A stretch of DNA of 64,000 nucleotides from Amphiura filiformis (taxonomy: Eukaryota > Echinodermata > Ophiuroidea > Amphilepidida > Amphiuridae): positions 8,080,038-8,144,037 of the forward strand of contig NC_092637.1 in NCBI RefSeq assembly GCF_039555335.1, read 5' to 3'. The position numbers and the translations under genes are program-made. The notes under the pieces were generated by a model. The model saw nothing but the letters and a program-made list of their open reading frames with translations, was not told the origin of the DNA and did not search any database. Of the stretch, positions 1 to 11,960 are shown one piece after another. Position 1 is the stretch's first letter, and every line of letters starts with the position of its first letter.

Positions 1-947
1 TTAGAAGCTTTTTACAAAGTCATGCCAATAAAGTGCCCCAGCCGTAGCTGGCGCCCTAAAAAGCCGTTCTCGGCAATTGCGAGCATACTAACATGCCATA
101 CACACACACACACACACCCCCACTGGTTTTTCCCTTCAATCGGGGATACACACATTTTACACAGGTTGCGTAACCATGAAAATGGGGACACCCAGTTGGC
201 ACATAATAGAGCCCGATCTTCCCCAGTTGACTAGGAAATTGTCAAACATTCCTGACTTTTTACAGGGCAAATGGAGACATCACCCCCTATTGCCCTGTAG
301 AGTGTCTTAACACGCTCTATATCCCCTGTTACCCTGTATAAAGTCCTTTTAAAAATCGGGGATATCCCCGGTTGGCGGTATATCCCCAATTACATGTAAA
401 AAAATTGGAATATATCCCCGATTGAATGCAAAACCAACGCCCCCACCCCCCACACACACTTTGGAACATGAGAGTCCGTGATCAATATTTGTAGAATTCA
501 ATTAAATATTCATAGCTGATTGATAATTGATTATCGGTTATCGACTATCGATTAACACCATCTCAAACGCTGCTTACCAGCGTGCTATGGTAAGACTGTG
601 ATGAAATCCGTAGGCATGATACTCTATGTACTGCTGGCTATGTTCTTTCCTTTGTTTTCTCTTTTTTCATTTGCCTTATGATTTATGAGTTCAGATATGT
701 CAAATTTGTCTTCTTTAGGGGTAGGGCAAAATATCTGGAAGCGCACAATAATTATATCGTCGCTGTACGCAAAATAATAAATTGCCAAAGAACGGCATCT
801 GTACGTCCGCCGAGGAGCATAAATACCGTGAATGCGTTTTCTTCACCCTGTTATTGTTTACTGTATGCTTATCTAATCCCCAAACTGTCACAATTTAAAA
901 GAAACGAAATAAACCAACACGTTCAATAGAACCTATTATTATCCTAG
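1..947. other. Non-coding flank / intron with simple repeats
   Basis: No LDLa or Thr-rich exon can be recognised. There is a short CA run near 100-117 and a patch (about 240-430) in which a 'ggggatat/atatcccc' motif recurs in both orientations, probably an old foldback repeat. The expected Thr-rich exon before the first LDLa is not found, so it lies upstream or does not exist. Confidence 0.5.
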
Positions 948-1061
948 GTTCATGTAATGTAGACGAGTTTGCCTGTTCAGGTGACGGACCATGCATTCCA
1001 AATACCTTTGTTTGCGACTCCGTACCTGATTGCATAGCTACAAATGCAGATGAAAAATATT
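948..1061 (+). CDS. Exon L1: LDLa type B
   Basis: 38-codon symmetric phase-1 exon after acceptor 'tatcctag' and before donor 'gtgagt'. It encodes one complete LDLa: C1 in SCN, C2 in FAC, C3 in GPC, C4 in VCD, C5 in DC, C6 completed by the next exon. The Asp after C4, the Asp before C5 and the DE pair before C6 (NADEKYC) match the calcium-ligand positions of LDLa repeats. It starts GT, like L4 but unlike later B exons, which start AT, CT or AC. Confidence 0.88.
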
Positions 1062-1149
1062 GTGAGTCACGTTTCTGTTCCCATAATGATTACTCATAGT
1101 ATTTATAATAATTCAAATTATTAATCAGAGCGAGCAAATCAGTTCATAT

Positions 1150-1482
1150 GTATGCATCAAAGGTGAGTCATTTGTGCAATGTTTCATTCGCTCGTTCGTT
1201 AATTCATTCATTTATTCATTCATTTAATCATTCATTTAATCATTCATTTAATCATTCATTTAATCATTCATTTATTTATTCATTCATTCATTCATTCACC
1301 CGTTCATTCGTTCATTATTCATTCATTCATTCTTTCATTTATCCATTCATTCATACATTCATTCATTGATTGATTCGATCATTCATACATTCGTTCATTC
1401 ATTCGTCCATTAATTAATTAATTAATTTATTTATTTATTCATTAATTTATATATTCATACATTCGTTCATTCATTCATTCCC
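1150..1482. repeat. (ATTC)n-rich simple repeat
   Basis: Long tract of degenerate ATTC/ATTT tetranucleotides in the intron between L1 and L2. The open frame across it (FIHSFIHSF...) is a by-product of the repeat, not a protein. Confidence 0.9.
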
Positions 1483-2132
1483 ATCACGGAAAACGCAAAA
1501 GCCTGAATTTGCGTTGCATTCCCTTTAACCATGTTAACAATAACCAACAGATACAAAACAAATGTTACCCAACCTCTTTGTATCCAATGGCTGCGTTGTG
1601 TAAAAACCTGTTTGAAGTCTTCTATCAAGCTTTATTATCTAATAATAGTTATAAAAAGAGGATTTTTGTTCAAATAGATACCAAGTCTGTATAACCATCA
1701 AAATTTAAAAAAGAATGCACAAATTATTTTTAAATTCGAATAAGTCATATATTTGTCTATTTAAATTCTGAAATGCTAGTAGAACATACGCAAGTTACAA
1801 TATGCAAATTATAATTAACATACTGCATTTATTTGATATAACCAGTTATTATCAGTTATGTTTATATATGTTCCAATCCCATACCCTATTTACTTCATCG
1901 ATTACTTGCTCATTACAGATTGATGTGATGGTATATAGTAATTTAGAGATTCAATCATGTTTCACCGTTGTCAACCACCGTTTTAAATGCTATCAAATAT
2001 TTGAACAGGACCCAAACACCCCAACACGTTCATAACATATATTTGTTATGTATGTAGGATTTACTCTACATGTATACTGTGATAACACACATACTCTATT
2101 TATTACATGTCATTCTGCTATTGTCTCTTTAG

Positions 2133-2243
2133 GTCCATGCCCAAATAGAAACCATTTCCGATGCGATAACTTACGGTGTATTCCTCCTCAACTCATATGT
2201 AATGGAAGAGATGACTGCGGAGATATGTCTGATGAGATAGATT
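2133..2243 (+). CDS. Exon L2: LDLa type A
   Basis: 37-codon phase-1 exon, acceptor 'tctctttag', donor 'gtaaga'. It starts GTCCATGCCC, so the T left by L1 plus GT gives Cys (C6 of L1), followed by Pro and C1: consecutive domains are joined by a single Pro (C6-P-C1). Visible motifs: [23 protein letters not shown]. All six Cys are present once the split last codon (T|GT) is completed. The spacing and the DDC...SDE ligands are canonical. Confidence 0.93.
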
Positions 2244-2273
2244 GTAAGATAATCTGATAAAATTACGTATTCC

Positions 2274-2582
2274 CCAGTGGACACACCTGACGTTGAAATC
2301 ACGTTGAAATTTCGACGTCGAAATCAATTTTGACGTTGAAATTAGATTGAAATCACGCTATATTCGCAAATAGACTTCAACCTGATGGAGTTCAACCTGA
2401 TTTCAATCCGATTTCAACCTACAGGTTAGCTGAAATCAGGTTGAAATTTCAACGCTGTATCAACGTCGAAATTTCAACATGATTTCAACTAACCTCTAGG
2501 TTGAAATCAGGTTAGGTTGGAACTTCGACGTTGTATCAACGTTGATTCAACGTCGAAATCCTAATAACCTGTGCCCACTGGA
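2274..2582. mobile_element. Foldback MITE with CCAGTGG ends
   Basis: About 310 bp of alternating CAACGTTGAAAT-like motifs in both orientations, bounded by near-perfect inverted ends (CCAGTGGACACA at the left, complement of CCAGTGGGCACA at the right). No coding capacity. Non-autonomous DNA element by structure; family not assigned. Confidence 0.75.
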
Positions 2583-2651
2583 TCTCTATTTCACTTACCG
2601 TTGAATGAAAAATACATAACCTACACATATACATACCACTCTCAAGGCTTA

Positions 2652-2765
2652 GAAAAAAAAGTTAACTTGCCCTTTAGGTTCCAACACCTGGGTCGGTCGG
2701 TCGGTCGGTCTGTCGTTTTTTCATATTTTGGGTCGGTCGATAAGGGCAAGTCAACTTATTTTTTT
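2652..2765. mobile_element. Small inverted-repeat element around a GGTC repeat
   Basis: Ends aagttaacttgcccttta and taagggcaagtcaactta are inverted copies. The interior carries (GGTC)n tracts. About 110 bp and non-coding. Confidence 0.6.
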
Positions 2766-2944
2766 AAGTCTAACCGACGGCAAACTCGTAGATACTATAA
2801 CTTAAAAATACATGTAGTATACTTATTAATACGTGATGAATGTTTGAACTCAAAAATCGAATTTAACGATTATTATTATTACCATTGTGTATACCGTAAG
2901 TATATGAATAATAGGCTGCGCTATTCTTTGGGAAGTATTTGAAC

Positions 2945-3196
2945 ACCTGAGCGCAAGAAGACCGCAAGTCCACTTGGCCTCTCAACATGTATACACTAAA
3001 GTTACGTATAGTTTCTTAGGGTTGTATATTGTTTAATACATGTTCCAGGGTGAAAACATCATGAAAGGTTATGAAAGATTTGTTTTGGCCCCTGAACATG
3101 TATAAAACGTTACCAAACTATACGAAACTATACGCAACTTTAGTGTATACATGTTGAGGGGCCAAGTGGACTTACGGTCCTCTTACGCTCAGGTCT
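2945..3196. mobile_element. Foldback MITE, about 250 bp
   Basis: The first roughly 70 bp (acctgagcgcaagaagac...) return in inverted form at the right end (...cttacgctcaggt), with a short unique centre. No ORF. Intron between L2 and L3. Confidence 0.75.
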
Positions 3197-3383
3197 TCAA
3201 TTTTAGTTTCCGTCGAACATGTGGCAGACTGTCATGGATATTTTGACCATGTTTGATCGATTTACTAAAGATTTGTTCCTACACTATTTTTGCATTAAGT
3301 AAATGGGAATGATGTTTAAAAAAAGATTTTTGTACTTAGATATTGCGATACGTGAATAATGATATTTTCTGTTTTCAATCAAG

Positions 3384-3452
3384 GTCCAACTACACCTGTG
3401 GCTACGACAACGAAATCGCCAACTACCACCTCTTTACCCATGACAACTGAAG
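3384..3452 (+). CDS. Exon L3: Thr-rich linker
   Basis: 23-codon phase-1 exon (acceptor 'caatcaag', donor 'gtatgc') encoding PTTPVATTTKSPTTT...MTTE, more than 40% Thr with Pro and Ser and no Cys. The first two bases (GT) complete C6 of L2. The last base (G) plus GT of L4 makes Gly. Likely an O-glycosylated spacer between LDLa pairs. Confidence 0.88.
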
Positions 3453-3821
3453 GTATGCACTCCTTTTGAAACTACTGTTATTCTTTCAAAATACATACAA
3501 TGTCATGTTCACTTATAGTTGATCAGCTCGTAATCGGTGGGCCTTATAACATCGCGGATTAATAACAATAATATTTAATTCCGTGAATTGTCTTGTACAA
3601 TCTCAGCAGAAGTATCAGGAATTATTAGTTCTAGACCAATTTATTTTTCTACTTTATTTAACACGCACAATATATATAGACCAAAAAGGCAGACTATATC
3701 AAAGAGGGTCTGCTTTTCGGCGTAGTGGTAAAAGCCTAACAATTCTCGCCGATCAAAATATGTCTCTAAATGTTTAAAATAAAAAATGCATGTCTTAATA
3801 TCTTTTCCCCTTTCTGTTCAG

Positions 3822-3935
3822 GTCCTTGTCTACAGGGTTACTTTCCTTGTTCACGTGATGGACCATGCATTGACATCAGCTTTGTCTGCGATGCATATAT
3901 AGATTGCACGGAAACGAACCAAGATGAACTTCATT
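3822..3935 (+). CDS. Exon L4: LDLa type B
   Basis: 38-codon exon, strong pyrimidine-rich acceptor ('cccctttctgttcag'), donor 'gtgagt'. Motifs GPCLQGYFPC, SRDGPC, FVCDAYIDC, QDELHC: six Cys and intact acidic ligands. B domains have one more residue between C5 and C6 than A domains, and Thr/Glu where A has Asp/Asn. Confidence 0.92.
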
Positions 3936-4095
3936 GTGAGTCAAAAACGTAGTCACCAAATAATCACTGGTTTTCAGAGAAGAAACTTTACGAATTCATA
4001 GATGAGACTCGGTCGGAGATAATGACACTATCCTCCTCACTCGAAGGGGCGGTTGTAGTGTCAGAATCTCTGATTCCATATCCACTTTTAAAGCC

Positions 4096-5191
4096 TTAAG
4101 GTGGCTGTGTACTCTCAGACATGCATGTAGTAAAAGTGCAATAACTTTGTAATTATTCGCGCAAAACATATAAAAGTATACATTTTTATGAAGGCAAGAT
4201 CTCAATAAATCTTAATATAAATTTGGGGGTAAAAACAACAATTTTGAAGAAAATCACAAAAAAGTGAGTTTTTGGCATTTTTTTTATAGGACAACAAAAG
4301 AAAAAAACACTCTTTCCAAAATATTTTATTTTGTTTTTAGCTCAATCTTGAGGCTCCATTCCAAAAACGTTTTTTATTTTTTTGATATTGGCCTTATTTT
4401 TTGAGATATTGACCATATAAGGCATCAAAATGAACTTTTTAAAATTCAAAACGCCTATTTGCACAAAATGATGCCCAAAATCGGAAATAGACCAAAATAT
4501 AAAAAATGAAAAACCGTTTCTTGAGTCGATCATGCTTTTTACGATGATCATATTTGCTTACCTATAGATGCTGTATTTATTGAGTTATCGTGTACCTAAA
4601 TCGTCATTTTACCGAGAAAATGAACATTGAAATAATGGCCGTTGAAGTTTAAAGTGGTCACATTTTGCACTTTCATCGAATCTCACAGGAGAATGCGACA
4701 GTTTTCGTTTTTGCAACTTATATTACGTAAACATCGGGTAAATCCACAGCCCCTTGAGAAGTTTGAGCGAAATCCATTCATAACTTGATATTTAAATCGG
4801 GGAAAGAACTGAAAAAACCCACATTTTATCAGCTAAAACGGAGCCATTTGACCACTAGGTTTTTGTGAAATCAGTGCTTCCGTGGTGTTTCCATGAGATG
4901 CGCCGCGCATGCAGATAAGCGTCGCGTATTTGTGCGTTAACAAATTGCGCGATACGTAACGCGATGAGTTGTTGCGCGCGTGTACCTTGCTGGTACAACA
5001 AAGATTTTCTTTCCTTTTCAATTTCAAACACGAGTGGAATAGTGAAATAAAATCCTTAAAATATTGCAGTTGGAGTTTACAAATCTGGATTTTCATTCCT
5101 TGTATTTATAAAAAACATAACAAGGTACAAACATATCATAAAAACTCAATTTTGAGAAAGAAACAATGGCTAGAGTACACAGCCGCGTTAA
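4096..5191. mobile_element. TTAA-flanked non-autonomous DNA element
   Basis: The segment 4100-5187 starts GGTGGCTGTGTACTCT and ends with the complement of CGCGGCTGTGTACTCT (14 of 16 match), each flanked by TTAA (4096-4099 and 5188-5191). TTAA target duplication is typical of piggyBac-type transposons, so this is probably a piggyBac-class MITE of about 1.1 kb. The interior is AT-rich and has no transposase. The ORFs inside are chance. Confidence 0.65.
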
Positions 5192-5196
5192 GGGAA

Positions 5197-5530
5197 GGGG
5201 TATGAACGTTTGGACAGTATTTATTTTGGGACATTAGAGCACATCAGACATATCGAATTGCATTCTGAATACGAATAATGTCCTTCTGATATCAAATAAT
5301 TTTGATTTTTTGAAATTCGCAATGTAATATACATTTTATGGCAAATCATTAAAAATTGATATTTTTGATATTTAACAGTACTTGAAGTAAACTTTATAAA
5401 TCTTATGATTTATACTTAAAGTGTATGTAGGTGGGATGAAAAGCCGACGATCAATTGAAAATTTTGACCTTTCGTATTGAAGATATGGATTTTTTCCCAA
5501 AACACCAAAAAAAAAAAAGGTATTTTTGGG
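5197..5530. mobile_element. Half copy of the 35.6-kb foldback MITE
   Basis: Nearly collinear with 35642-35940 (ggggtatgaacgtttggaca..., the block around 'tatcgaattgcattctgaat', and 'aagccgacgatcaattgaaa'). Only one arm is present, and it directly abuts the TTAA-flanked element, so the two form a composite patch. Confidence 0.7.
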
Positions 5531-5645
5531 AAAAAAAGTTACCACAACTTTTACCTAAAAAATGTAGTAAAACGGGATGATTTTCTGTTGGTCCGACATA
5601 CGAATTTTCAGATTATGATAATATGTCAGAACACAGTCGCAAATC

Positions 5646-5734
5646 GTAGTCTCCTACAAAGCCAGTTTGGTTACGCTCCCTCCACATGTAGAGGGATTCG
5701 AGCGCAACCAAACTGGCTGCGTATGAGACTAACT
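5646..5734. repeat. Long imperfect hairpin
   Basis: agccagtttggtt is matched by its inverted copy aaccaaactggct. Outer pairs (agtctc / gagact) and an inner CCTC/GAGG stem extend it. Probably an end or remnant of a foldback transposon. Confidence 0.6.
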
Positions 5735-6063
5735 CTGAGGCCGCACTTGCCGTCCAAATACAAAAAGTGCAAGATATTTCGAGTGATAGAGGTGAAGTTT
5801 ATGATGTTGTTTCTTTGCAAATTCCCAATGTTTTTCGTGTCCAAATGTATTGGGAACTTTCATAATGATTGCATATTATCATCTTGGAAGAAAAAAAGAA
5901 AAATCTAAAAATTTAAAAAGATCGTACATTAAGGCTTTAAGAAGTCTCCCAAGACTCGGTTATATATGCATTAATTGTCTTTTTATTCCATTGTTGTTTC
6001 CTGTGTTTCTTGTGTTTCCAAGCGTATCGTTCTTGATGTAGATGCGCTATGTAAATGCTTGTA

Positions 6064-6118
6064 ATGTATGTAATGTAATGTAATGTAATGTAATGTAATG
6101 TAATGTAATGTAGTGTAA
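6064..6118. repeat. (TAATG)n microsatellite
   Basis: About ten uninterrupted 5-bp units of taatg. Confidence 0.95.
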
Positions 6119-6502
6119 TATGGATCTTGGAAGTTAAGACAAAGGACGCATTTTCAGGATTTCAGCAATATTTTCGGTTGATTATGAAAATGTAAACAAA
6201 AATGGTAATGTTTCAGTACATACCGACCAAACTAAACTCCAACCACTATTCTTAAATACTTAAGAACGTTCCTGCAATCTTATTGGTTCTTACCTGTGTG
6301 ATATAGCACGATATCACACGGGTCAGCGCGTGTAGATCAACGCGATACGCGTACTCGCTATTTGAACCAATCGGAGGCGCATAGCAACGACGGGACTGAT
6401 CGATTTTAAGCCCTAGATAGTTCCTTGTAAAATGTAGGATTTAATTCGATTAAAATTTGTAATACTTTAACATGATTCTATTTGAATTGAAGTGTTTAAG
6501 AA

Positions 6503-6677
6503 TGAGAATAAAGGTATTGTTTTAGCCGCTGTCGTGCATCTATCGTCTCATATAACACGGGTGTACATCATTATTTTTGGCGTAAGACAACTCGGCGAAC
6601 TTAAAATAATGATGTCGTCCATGTTATATGAGACGATAGATGCACTTCAGTGGCTAAAGCCAATACCTTTATTCTCT
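6503..6677. mobile_element. Foldback MITE, about 175 bp
   Basis: agaataaaggtattg at the left returns as caatacctttattct at the right, and the inner arms (atctatcgtctcatataaca) are also inverted. No coding capacity. Confidence 0.75.
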
Positions 6678-6953
6678 AAATCTATGTCTTTAACTACGTC
6701 TTGTGTTTTAAATACCCGACTTGTATTTTTCAACCGTAGCACATTTGCATGTTTTGGATAACCCCTTCTTACTCAGCAAATCAAGATCACCTCTTAGGTA
6801 GTGATTCTTAAAAGTGGGTTGTAGAACTTTGCTATTGTCTTTGAGATTGTTTAGGCTCATATCTCTAGGAACTGACGTTGGTAAAGCTTATTCGATTGAC
6901 ACTCTATGTTGATATGACCAATCATTTAATAATACCTTCTAAAACTATCATAG

Positions 6954-7064
6954 GTCCATGTCCAAACGAAGGCGATATCAGATGTGCTAATACACGGTGT
7001 ATCAATCCTGACCTGGTATGTGACGGGAATGATGATTGCCTGGATAACTCCGATGAGGCAGATT
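6954..7064 (+). CDS. Exon L5: LDLa type A
   Basis: 37-codon phase-1 exon, acceptor 'aactatcatag', donor 'gtaaat'. Motifs [32 protein letters not shown]. Canonical LDLa with all Ca-ligand positions. Closes the second B-A pair. Confidence 0.93.
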
Positions 7065-7173
7065 GTAAATATCGTTTCAATCACCTGTGATGAAATCAAT
7101 TCATGTAATTTAAGGAATAAATATAAACATCTTTTACAGTGATTACATAATTTCTCTAAATTAAATTTCGATG

Positions 7174-7258
7174 CTGTGATGATATCATGTCTATAAGCTG
7201 GATAGTTCTTTCTAGTAAAAGGACTATTCTGATTGTAGACAAGATATCATCACATCAT
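7174..7258. repeat. Hairpin-forming inverted repeat
   Basis: gtgatgatatcatgtctat pairs with gtagacaagatatcatcac across about 45 bp. Small foldback repeat in the intron after L5. Confidence 0.6.
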
Positions 7259-7769
7259 GGTATTGTGCCCTTTTATGAATGAATAAATGATACCTGGCCA
7301 TTTAATATTTCCCCTTCATACTCTCCTAGATAGTGAGAACCAATCAGGGCATCCGTTAGTAAATTACTAGCCATGCATAAATGTTGTACAATTGCACGGG
7401 TGCACACTCCGCGTAGTAAGCGCAGTGCTTTCGGACGCGTTCATTTTGCTTGCGGGTTGTTGCATTTATATTTGCCTGCATTTTCCAAATTTTTAGTGGC
7501 AATTTTTTTAAATAAAAATGCAAAAATCACGGGATTTTTTTCTCGTGTATGAAATAAGTCAATAAATGCGTATCACAAAATAATGCCTTCGAGGCTCGTG
7601 CATTAGACGCATCAACATCTCAGAACAAGTGCGTTATTTTATACAATTTCACTGTCAATGAACGAGTGATTTGCATGTATTAACCTATAATTATAATTAA
7701 CCATAGTTTGAGGGAAGAAAAAGAATGGATACAGTTAATATCTCAAATGCTATTTACGATATAATTTAG

Positions 7770-7904
7770 GTCCAACTACACCAGCAACAGACCTATGTAA
7801 TCCAGGTTACTTTGCCTGTTCACCTGACGGACCATGCTTTGAAGAAAGACACTTTTGTGATGCTATAGTAGATTGTATCGACACGATGGAGGATGAAATT
7901 AGCT
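7770..7904 (+). CDS. Exon L6: fused Thr linker + LDLa type B
   Basis: 45-codon phase-1 exon, acceptor 'ataatttag', donor 'gtgagt'. It opens with PTTPAT and runs straight into DLCNPGYFAC, SPDGPC, HFCDAIVDC, EDEISC. Elsewhere in the gene the T and B parts are separate exons joined G|AC, G|AT, G|CT or G|GT; here the codon at that point is GAC, so an intron appears to have been lost exactly at the ancestral junction. The linker is only 6-7 residues. Confidence 0.9.
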
Positions 7905-8163
7905 GTGAGTACACCTCGCACATCTGGGTTTTTTGTTGTTGTTTTTTTGGTCTTTGTGATGTTTTTGGGATACTAACAAACTTTTAATCTTCTGGAAGCA
8001 TAAAATCTCGTGAAATACAATGACACATATTTCACCTACTTAATTATATTACTTTCATTAAAATAGCTTGAAAGGTAAAAGAGGTTGAGAAAAATTTAAC
8101 AGATGTCGCATCATCAAGTATGTCGTTGTATCATATATCTTAATGTTTATCAAACCTATATAG

Positions 8164-8274
8164 GTACATGTCCAAGGGAAGGTGATTGGCGGTGTGCTAA
8201 CACTCGATGTATTCCTCCTGACTTTATATGTAATGGGGAAGATAACTGCGAAGACAACTCTGACGAAGAAAATT
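8164..8274 (+). CDS. Exon L7: LDLa type A
   Basis: 37-codon exon, acceptor 'aacctatatag', donor 'gtaaga'. Motifs [32 protein letters not shown]. The residue before C5 is Asn (DNC instead of DDC), a conservative change at a Ca-ligand position that is otherwise kept in the A domains. Confidence 0.92.
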
Positions 8275-8753
8275 GTAAGATTTTTGTATATTTAATTTTG
8301 ATCGATTTTATACTTTAATAAGACGAGTCGGTGATTAATGAAGACGTGGAGATAAATAATGCTCGGGAAGCTAAAGCTGTCCATAATGCAGTAGAATCCA
8401 CCACGACCTTTGCAGGACTTAAACCCCATTAAAAGCTATTAAACCAAGATAACACTAATTGAAAACAGCTCAACTGATTAAATCAGATCTTCTCTGGTTA
8501 AATCCACACTATACATGTTTCTGTTTTACCTGTGCAATGAGCAATGAGCTGGTATTATAGCTTCAGTTGGGTGAACGATTATAAAGCAAACGCAAGGTAA
8601 CAATACTTTGTTTACGAAATGAGACAATAGTCTGCTTATTGTTAACCAGCGTTCTTGAAAATGAGAAGCATAATGGTTTGCAGACTTAACACGGTTTGGA
8701 AATAATTTCATCATATTTTTTGGTGTTATCTGTCGTTTACATATCCTTCCTTA

Positions 8754-9357
8754 AAGTGCGAATATTTCCAAACACCTAAATTAGCTAAAAATTTAGGACA
8801 TGTTACAAAACTATATTTTCTAGAATTTCAGAGAATATTTTAGATATTGGCCGGTTATTTTTCACACAGTGACGTTAACTAGGCAATTGCTTATACTTCT
8901 AACATACACTACTTGTAGAGGCCACGCGTCAATTGTGAGAGCTCTGTGTATTGTGTATAGGAAAACGGACAGTAACTGCAGTATGCCTCGCCGAGTAAAC
9001 TACGCATCCTTGTCATGTTTGTTATTTTTCACACAGTGACGTTAACTAGACAATGTCCTATTACCTATAACATACACTAAAACACCAAAGTGCGAATATT
9101 ATCAAACACCTAAATTAGCTAAAAATTTAGGACATGCTGCAAAACTATATTTTCTAGAATTTCAGAGAATACTTTAAATATTGGCCGGTTATTTTTCACA
9201 CAGTGACGTTAACTAGGCAATTGCCTATACTTCTAACATACACTACTTGTAGAGGTCACGCGTCAATTGTGAGAGCTCTGTGTATTGTGTATAGGAAAAC
9301 GGACAGTAACTGCAGTATGCCTCGCAGAGTAAAGTATGCATCCTTGTCATGTTTGTT
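8754..9357. repeat. Two-copy direct repeat, offset about 336 bp
   Basis: The block beginning 'aaagtgcgaatatt..caaacacc' at about 8754 recurs at about 9091. Both copies contain 'ggccggttatttttcacacagtgacgtt' and the stretch ending in 'cttgtcatgtttgtta', at about 95% identity. Recent local tandem duplication in the L7-L8 intron. Confidence 0.8.
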
Positions 9358-9606
9358 AATAGGCAATAAACAACGGTGAAACATGATTGAATCCCAATTT
9401 CAAATATTGTTGCGCGCATTCTGCAATGTTTGCTCTAGACTTTAGGTACGGCTTTACAAGCCATAAGCTAGGTATATATTTATTGAAAACAATAAAACCG
9501 GCAAATGCACAAAAAAGCTGGTGCTTGTAATGCAAAAAACTCCTTGGAGGCAATTGCATTGGACAATCATCAACATTCAGCGCAAAGCTACATGATTCTT
9601 CAGTTA

Positions 9607-10229
9607 AGGTTGGTCTGAACCCTGGAATTATGAAAACTTTCGGGCCTCATAACTGCTAAATTATTAGTCTAAACAATATAAAAGTATACATTTTTAGAAT
9701 GGAAATGACTTGATGAATTCATCTGTGAGGTCCAATTTGGGCCAAAATGCTCATTTTGGAGAAAATCCCAAAAACGGGTTTTTGGCCCAAATTTTTTCGT
9801 GCAACGTAACAAAAAATTGTTTGGCCAAAACAATTTTTTTATTAATTTTTAAAAACTAGATACAAATATCTAGGGACCGTTTTTTCATTTTTTTGAATTT
9901 TGACCAACTTCACCAAAAATATTAGAAATTTGGGCGAAAATCAGGCTTTTTATGGGTTTTTTGAAAATTTTGCGTTTTTGACCATTTTTGTGCAAATTTC
10001 TCAAAGTTGGTCAAAATTCAAAAAAATAAAAAAACGGTCCCTAGATATTGTTATCTAGTTTTTAAAACTTAATAAAAAAAATTGGGATTTTCTCCATTAA
10101 TGAGCATTTTGGCCCAAATTGGACCTCACAGATGAATTCAGCAAGTCATTTCCAGTCTAAAAATGTATACTTTTATATTCTTTAGACTAATAATTTCCAT
10201 AATTCCAGGGTTAAGACCACCCTCAAGCA
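9607..10229. mobile_element. Foldback MITE, about 620 bp
   Basis: The arms are long inverted copies: 'ggtccaatttgggccaaaat', 'tctagggaccgtttttt' and 'aagtatacattttta' on the left all return reverse-complemented on the right around a centre near 9.92 kb. No ORF. Confidence 0.8.
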
Positions 10230-10981
10230 GTGTATGTGGCATAACACATGTAGTAAGACTGACACGAATGTAACAAAACAATACCAGGTTAAAGACAGAG
10301 GCACAGCGTCAACACCAGGTAAATAATGATTTTAGTACAGGCGGGAAACTAACCAATAGAAACACGCCCTGTATCGAATCACCTGTATCTACTATCACAA
10401 CACTAATCGCCAGGTACAAAATAGAGTTGACTTTTCAACTCAAATCTTATTGTTAGTAACGACCAAATAGAATAAAATCCTATTGTTGAGGGGACAATAA
10501 AAAATGCAGTGTCTCACTGCGAAGCAAATCGAAGCAACTTTAAGTTTTTTTTACAGCCTGAAGCTAGGCAAACAAGTTGAAAATCGGAGCAACTTTAATT
10601 TTTGACCCCTGTACAACTTGGAAATTGACCTTCGATACTTTTCGGCACATAACTCCGCAACCACAGGTTGTACACGCATATATGGCCTATGGGGTTATTT
10701 CTGGTGTCGTTTTGAGGGTCATAGATAAAAAATAACGCTTGCTCCCCGCCATTTTTTTGGATTCAGCAGGTCCAAATTAGTAAAGATACCTAGGTAATCA
10801 AGTTTTACTAATAAATGCCTTACGAAACCTGAATTATTGAATTTTTGTCTAGTCTAGAGGTCTAACAAGGCCACAACGGTACTTATAGTACATGTATCAT
10901 TGATAGTCTTTGACCTCTCCTCATATCATGTTTTATCATTGTATGCCTGATTGATTTGTTATGATTGTTTCCCTGATTTAG
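10230..10981. other. Intron without recognisable elements
   Basis: Unique-looking AT-rich intron sequence between the foldback element and L8. I see no exon, RNA gene or repeat in it. Confidence 0.5.
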
Positions 10982-11080
10982 GTCCAACGACAGTGGCTAC
11001 GACAGAATCATCTACTACAACAGAACAAATGATTACCACTGATTCATCTACGACAATAGAATTGATGACAACTAAGCCAG
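10982..11080 (+). CDS. Exon L8: Thr-rich linker
   Basis: 33-codon phase-1 exon, acceptor 'tccctgatttag', donor 'gtacat'. Encodes PTTVATTESSTTTEQ..., rich in Thr and Ser with no Cys. It ends with G, which joins AT of L9 to give Asp. About half as long again as L3, so linker length varies between cassettes. Confidence 0.88.
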
Positions 11081-11440
11081 GTACATAATTAATATTGGCC
11101 TAAAATGATGGGAGGGGGACTGAAAATTGGAGAAAAAATTGGTGGACCACCCTGGGGGTGCCTGGGGGGGTAGTTCCGCCTTGAAGTCAGAAACTTTTGC
11201 AAAATATAGGTCACAAATACCTATTTCCCTTCTATTTTATCACAATGTTATGGAAGGGGGGTTGAAAGGTATTCCAGCCCCCGCAGCAAAATTATTGACG
11301 GGGCTGAGCCCCACAAGCCTCACTGGTTCCTAAGCCTATGATCAAAATAATATTATCACATTTCCCTAATGTAATGTTTAACTGGTTCCGTACATTCTTC
11401 AGATTTTGGTGCTTTTTCTTTGTATTCCCATTCATTTCAG

Positions 11441-11554
11441 ATCCCTGCCCAACAGATTTCTTTGCCTGTTCATCTGATGGACCATGCATTGAAAAGATCC
11501 TTGTATGTGATGCGTTTGTAGATTGCCCTTCGACAAAGGAAGACGAACTTCATT
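11441..11554 (+). CDS. Exon L9: LDLa type B
   Basis: 38-codon exon, acceptor 'ccattcatttcag', donor 'gtgagt'. Motifs DPCPTDFFAC, SSDGPC, LVCDAFVDC, EDELHC. Six Cys and ligands intact. First B exon in the series to start with AT. Confidence 0.92.
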
Positions 11555-11960
11555 GTGAGTCAAATTTCCATTTGCCGATTTATTTACAATATGCAATCAG
11601 GGCTACTAAATGTAATTATATCATATGAATACGCATTATTATGCATTTATTTATGACTCCTATGCATATAGATATAGGTTTTATTTTAAAATAGTATTGT
11701 CAGTTTAACTTTCCCATGTACGCGTTAACGCGAAGATTCGCTAAAGTTCGGAAAATATGTCCATGAATGATGATCTTGTTGATTATCTTTGCAAGATTAT
11801 AATGTAGATCAAACAAATGATGACAGAATTCTACATCTTGCATGATAAAATATATCTAAATATCGTATGATATTTTTGCAAGACGCTATTTTATATAAAT
11901 TCCTATCATGCAATGAGTTCATGGTGATGTTATGTAAAATATTGTACTTATTACTTATAG

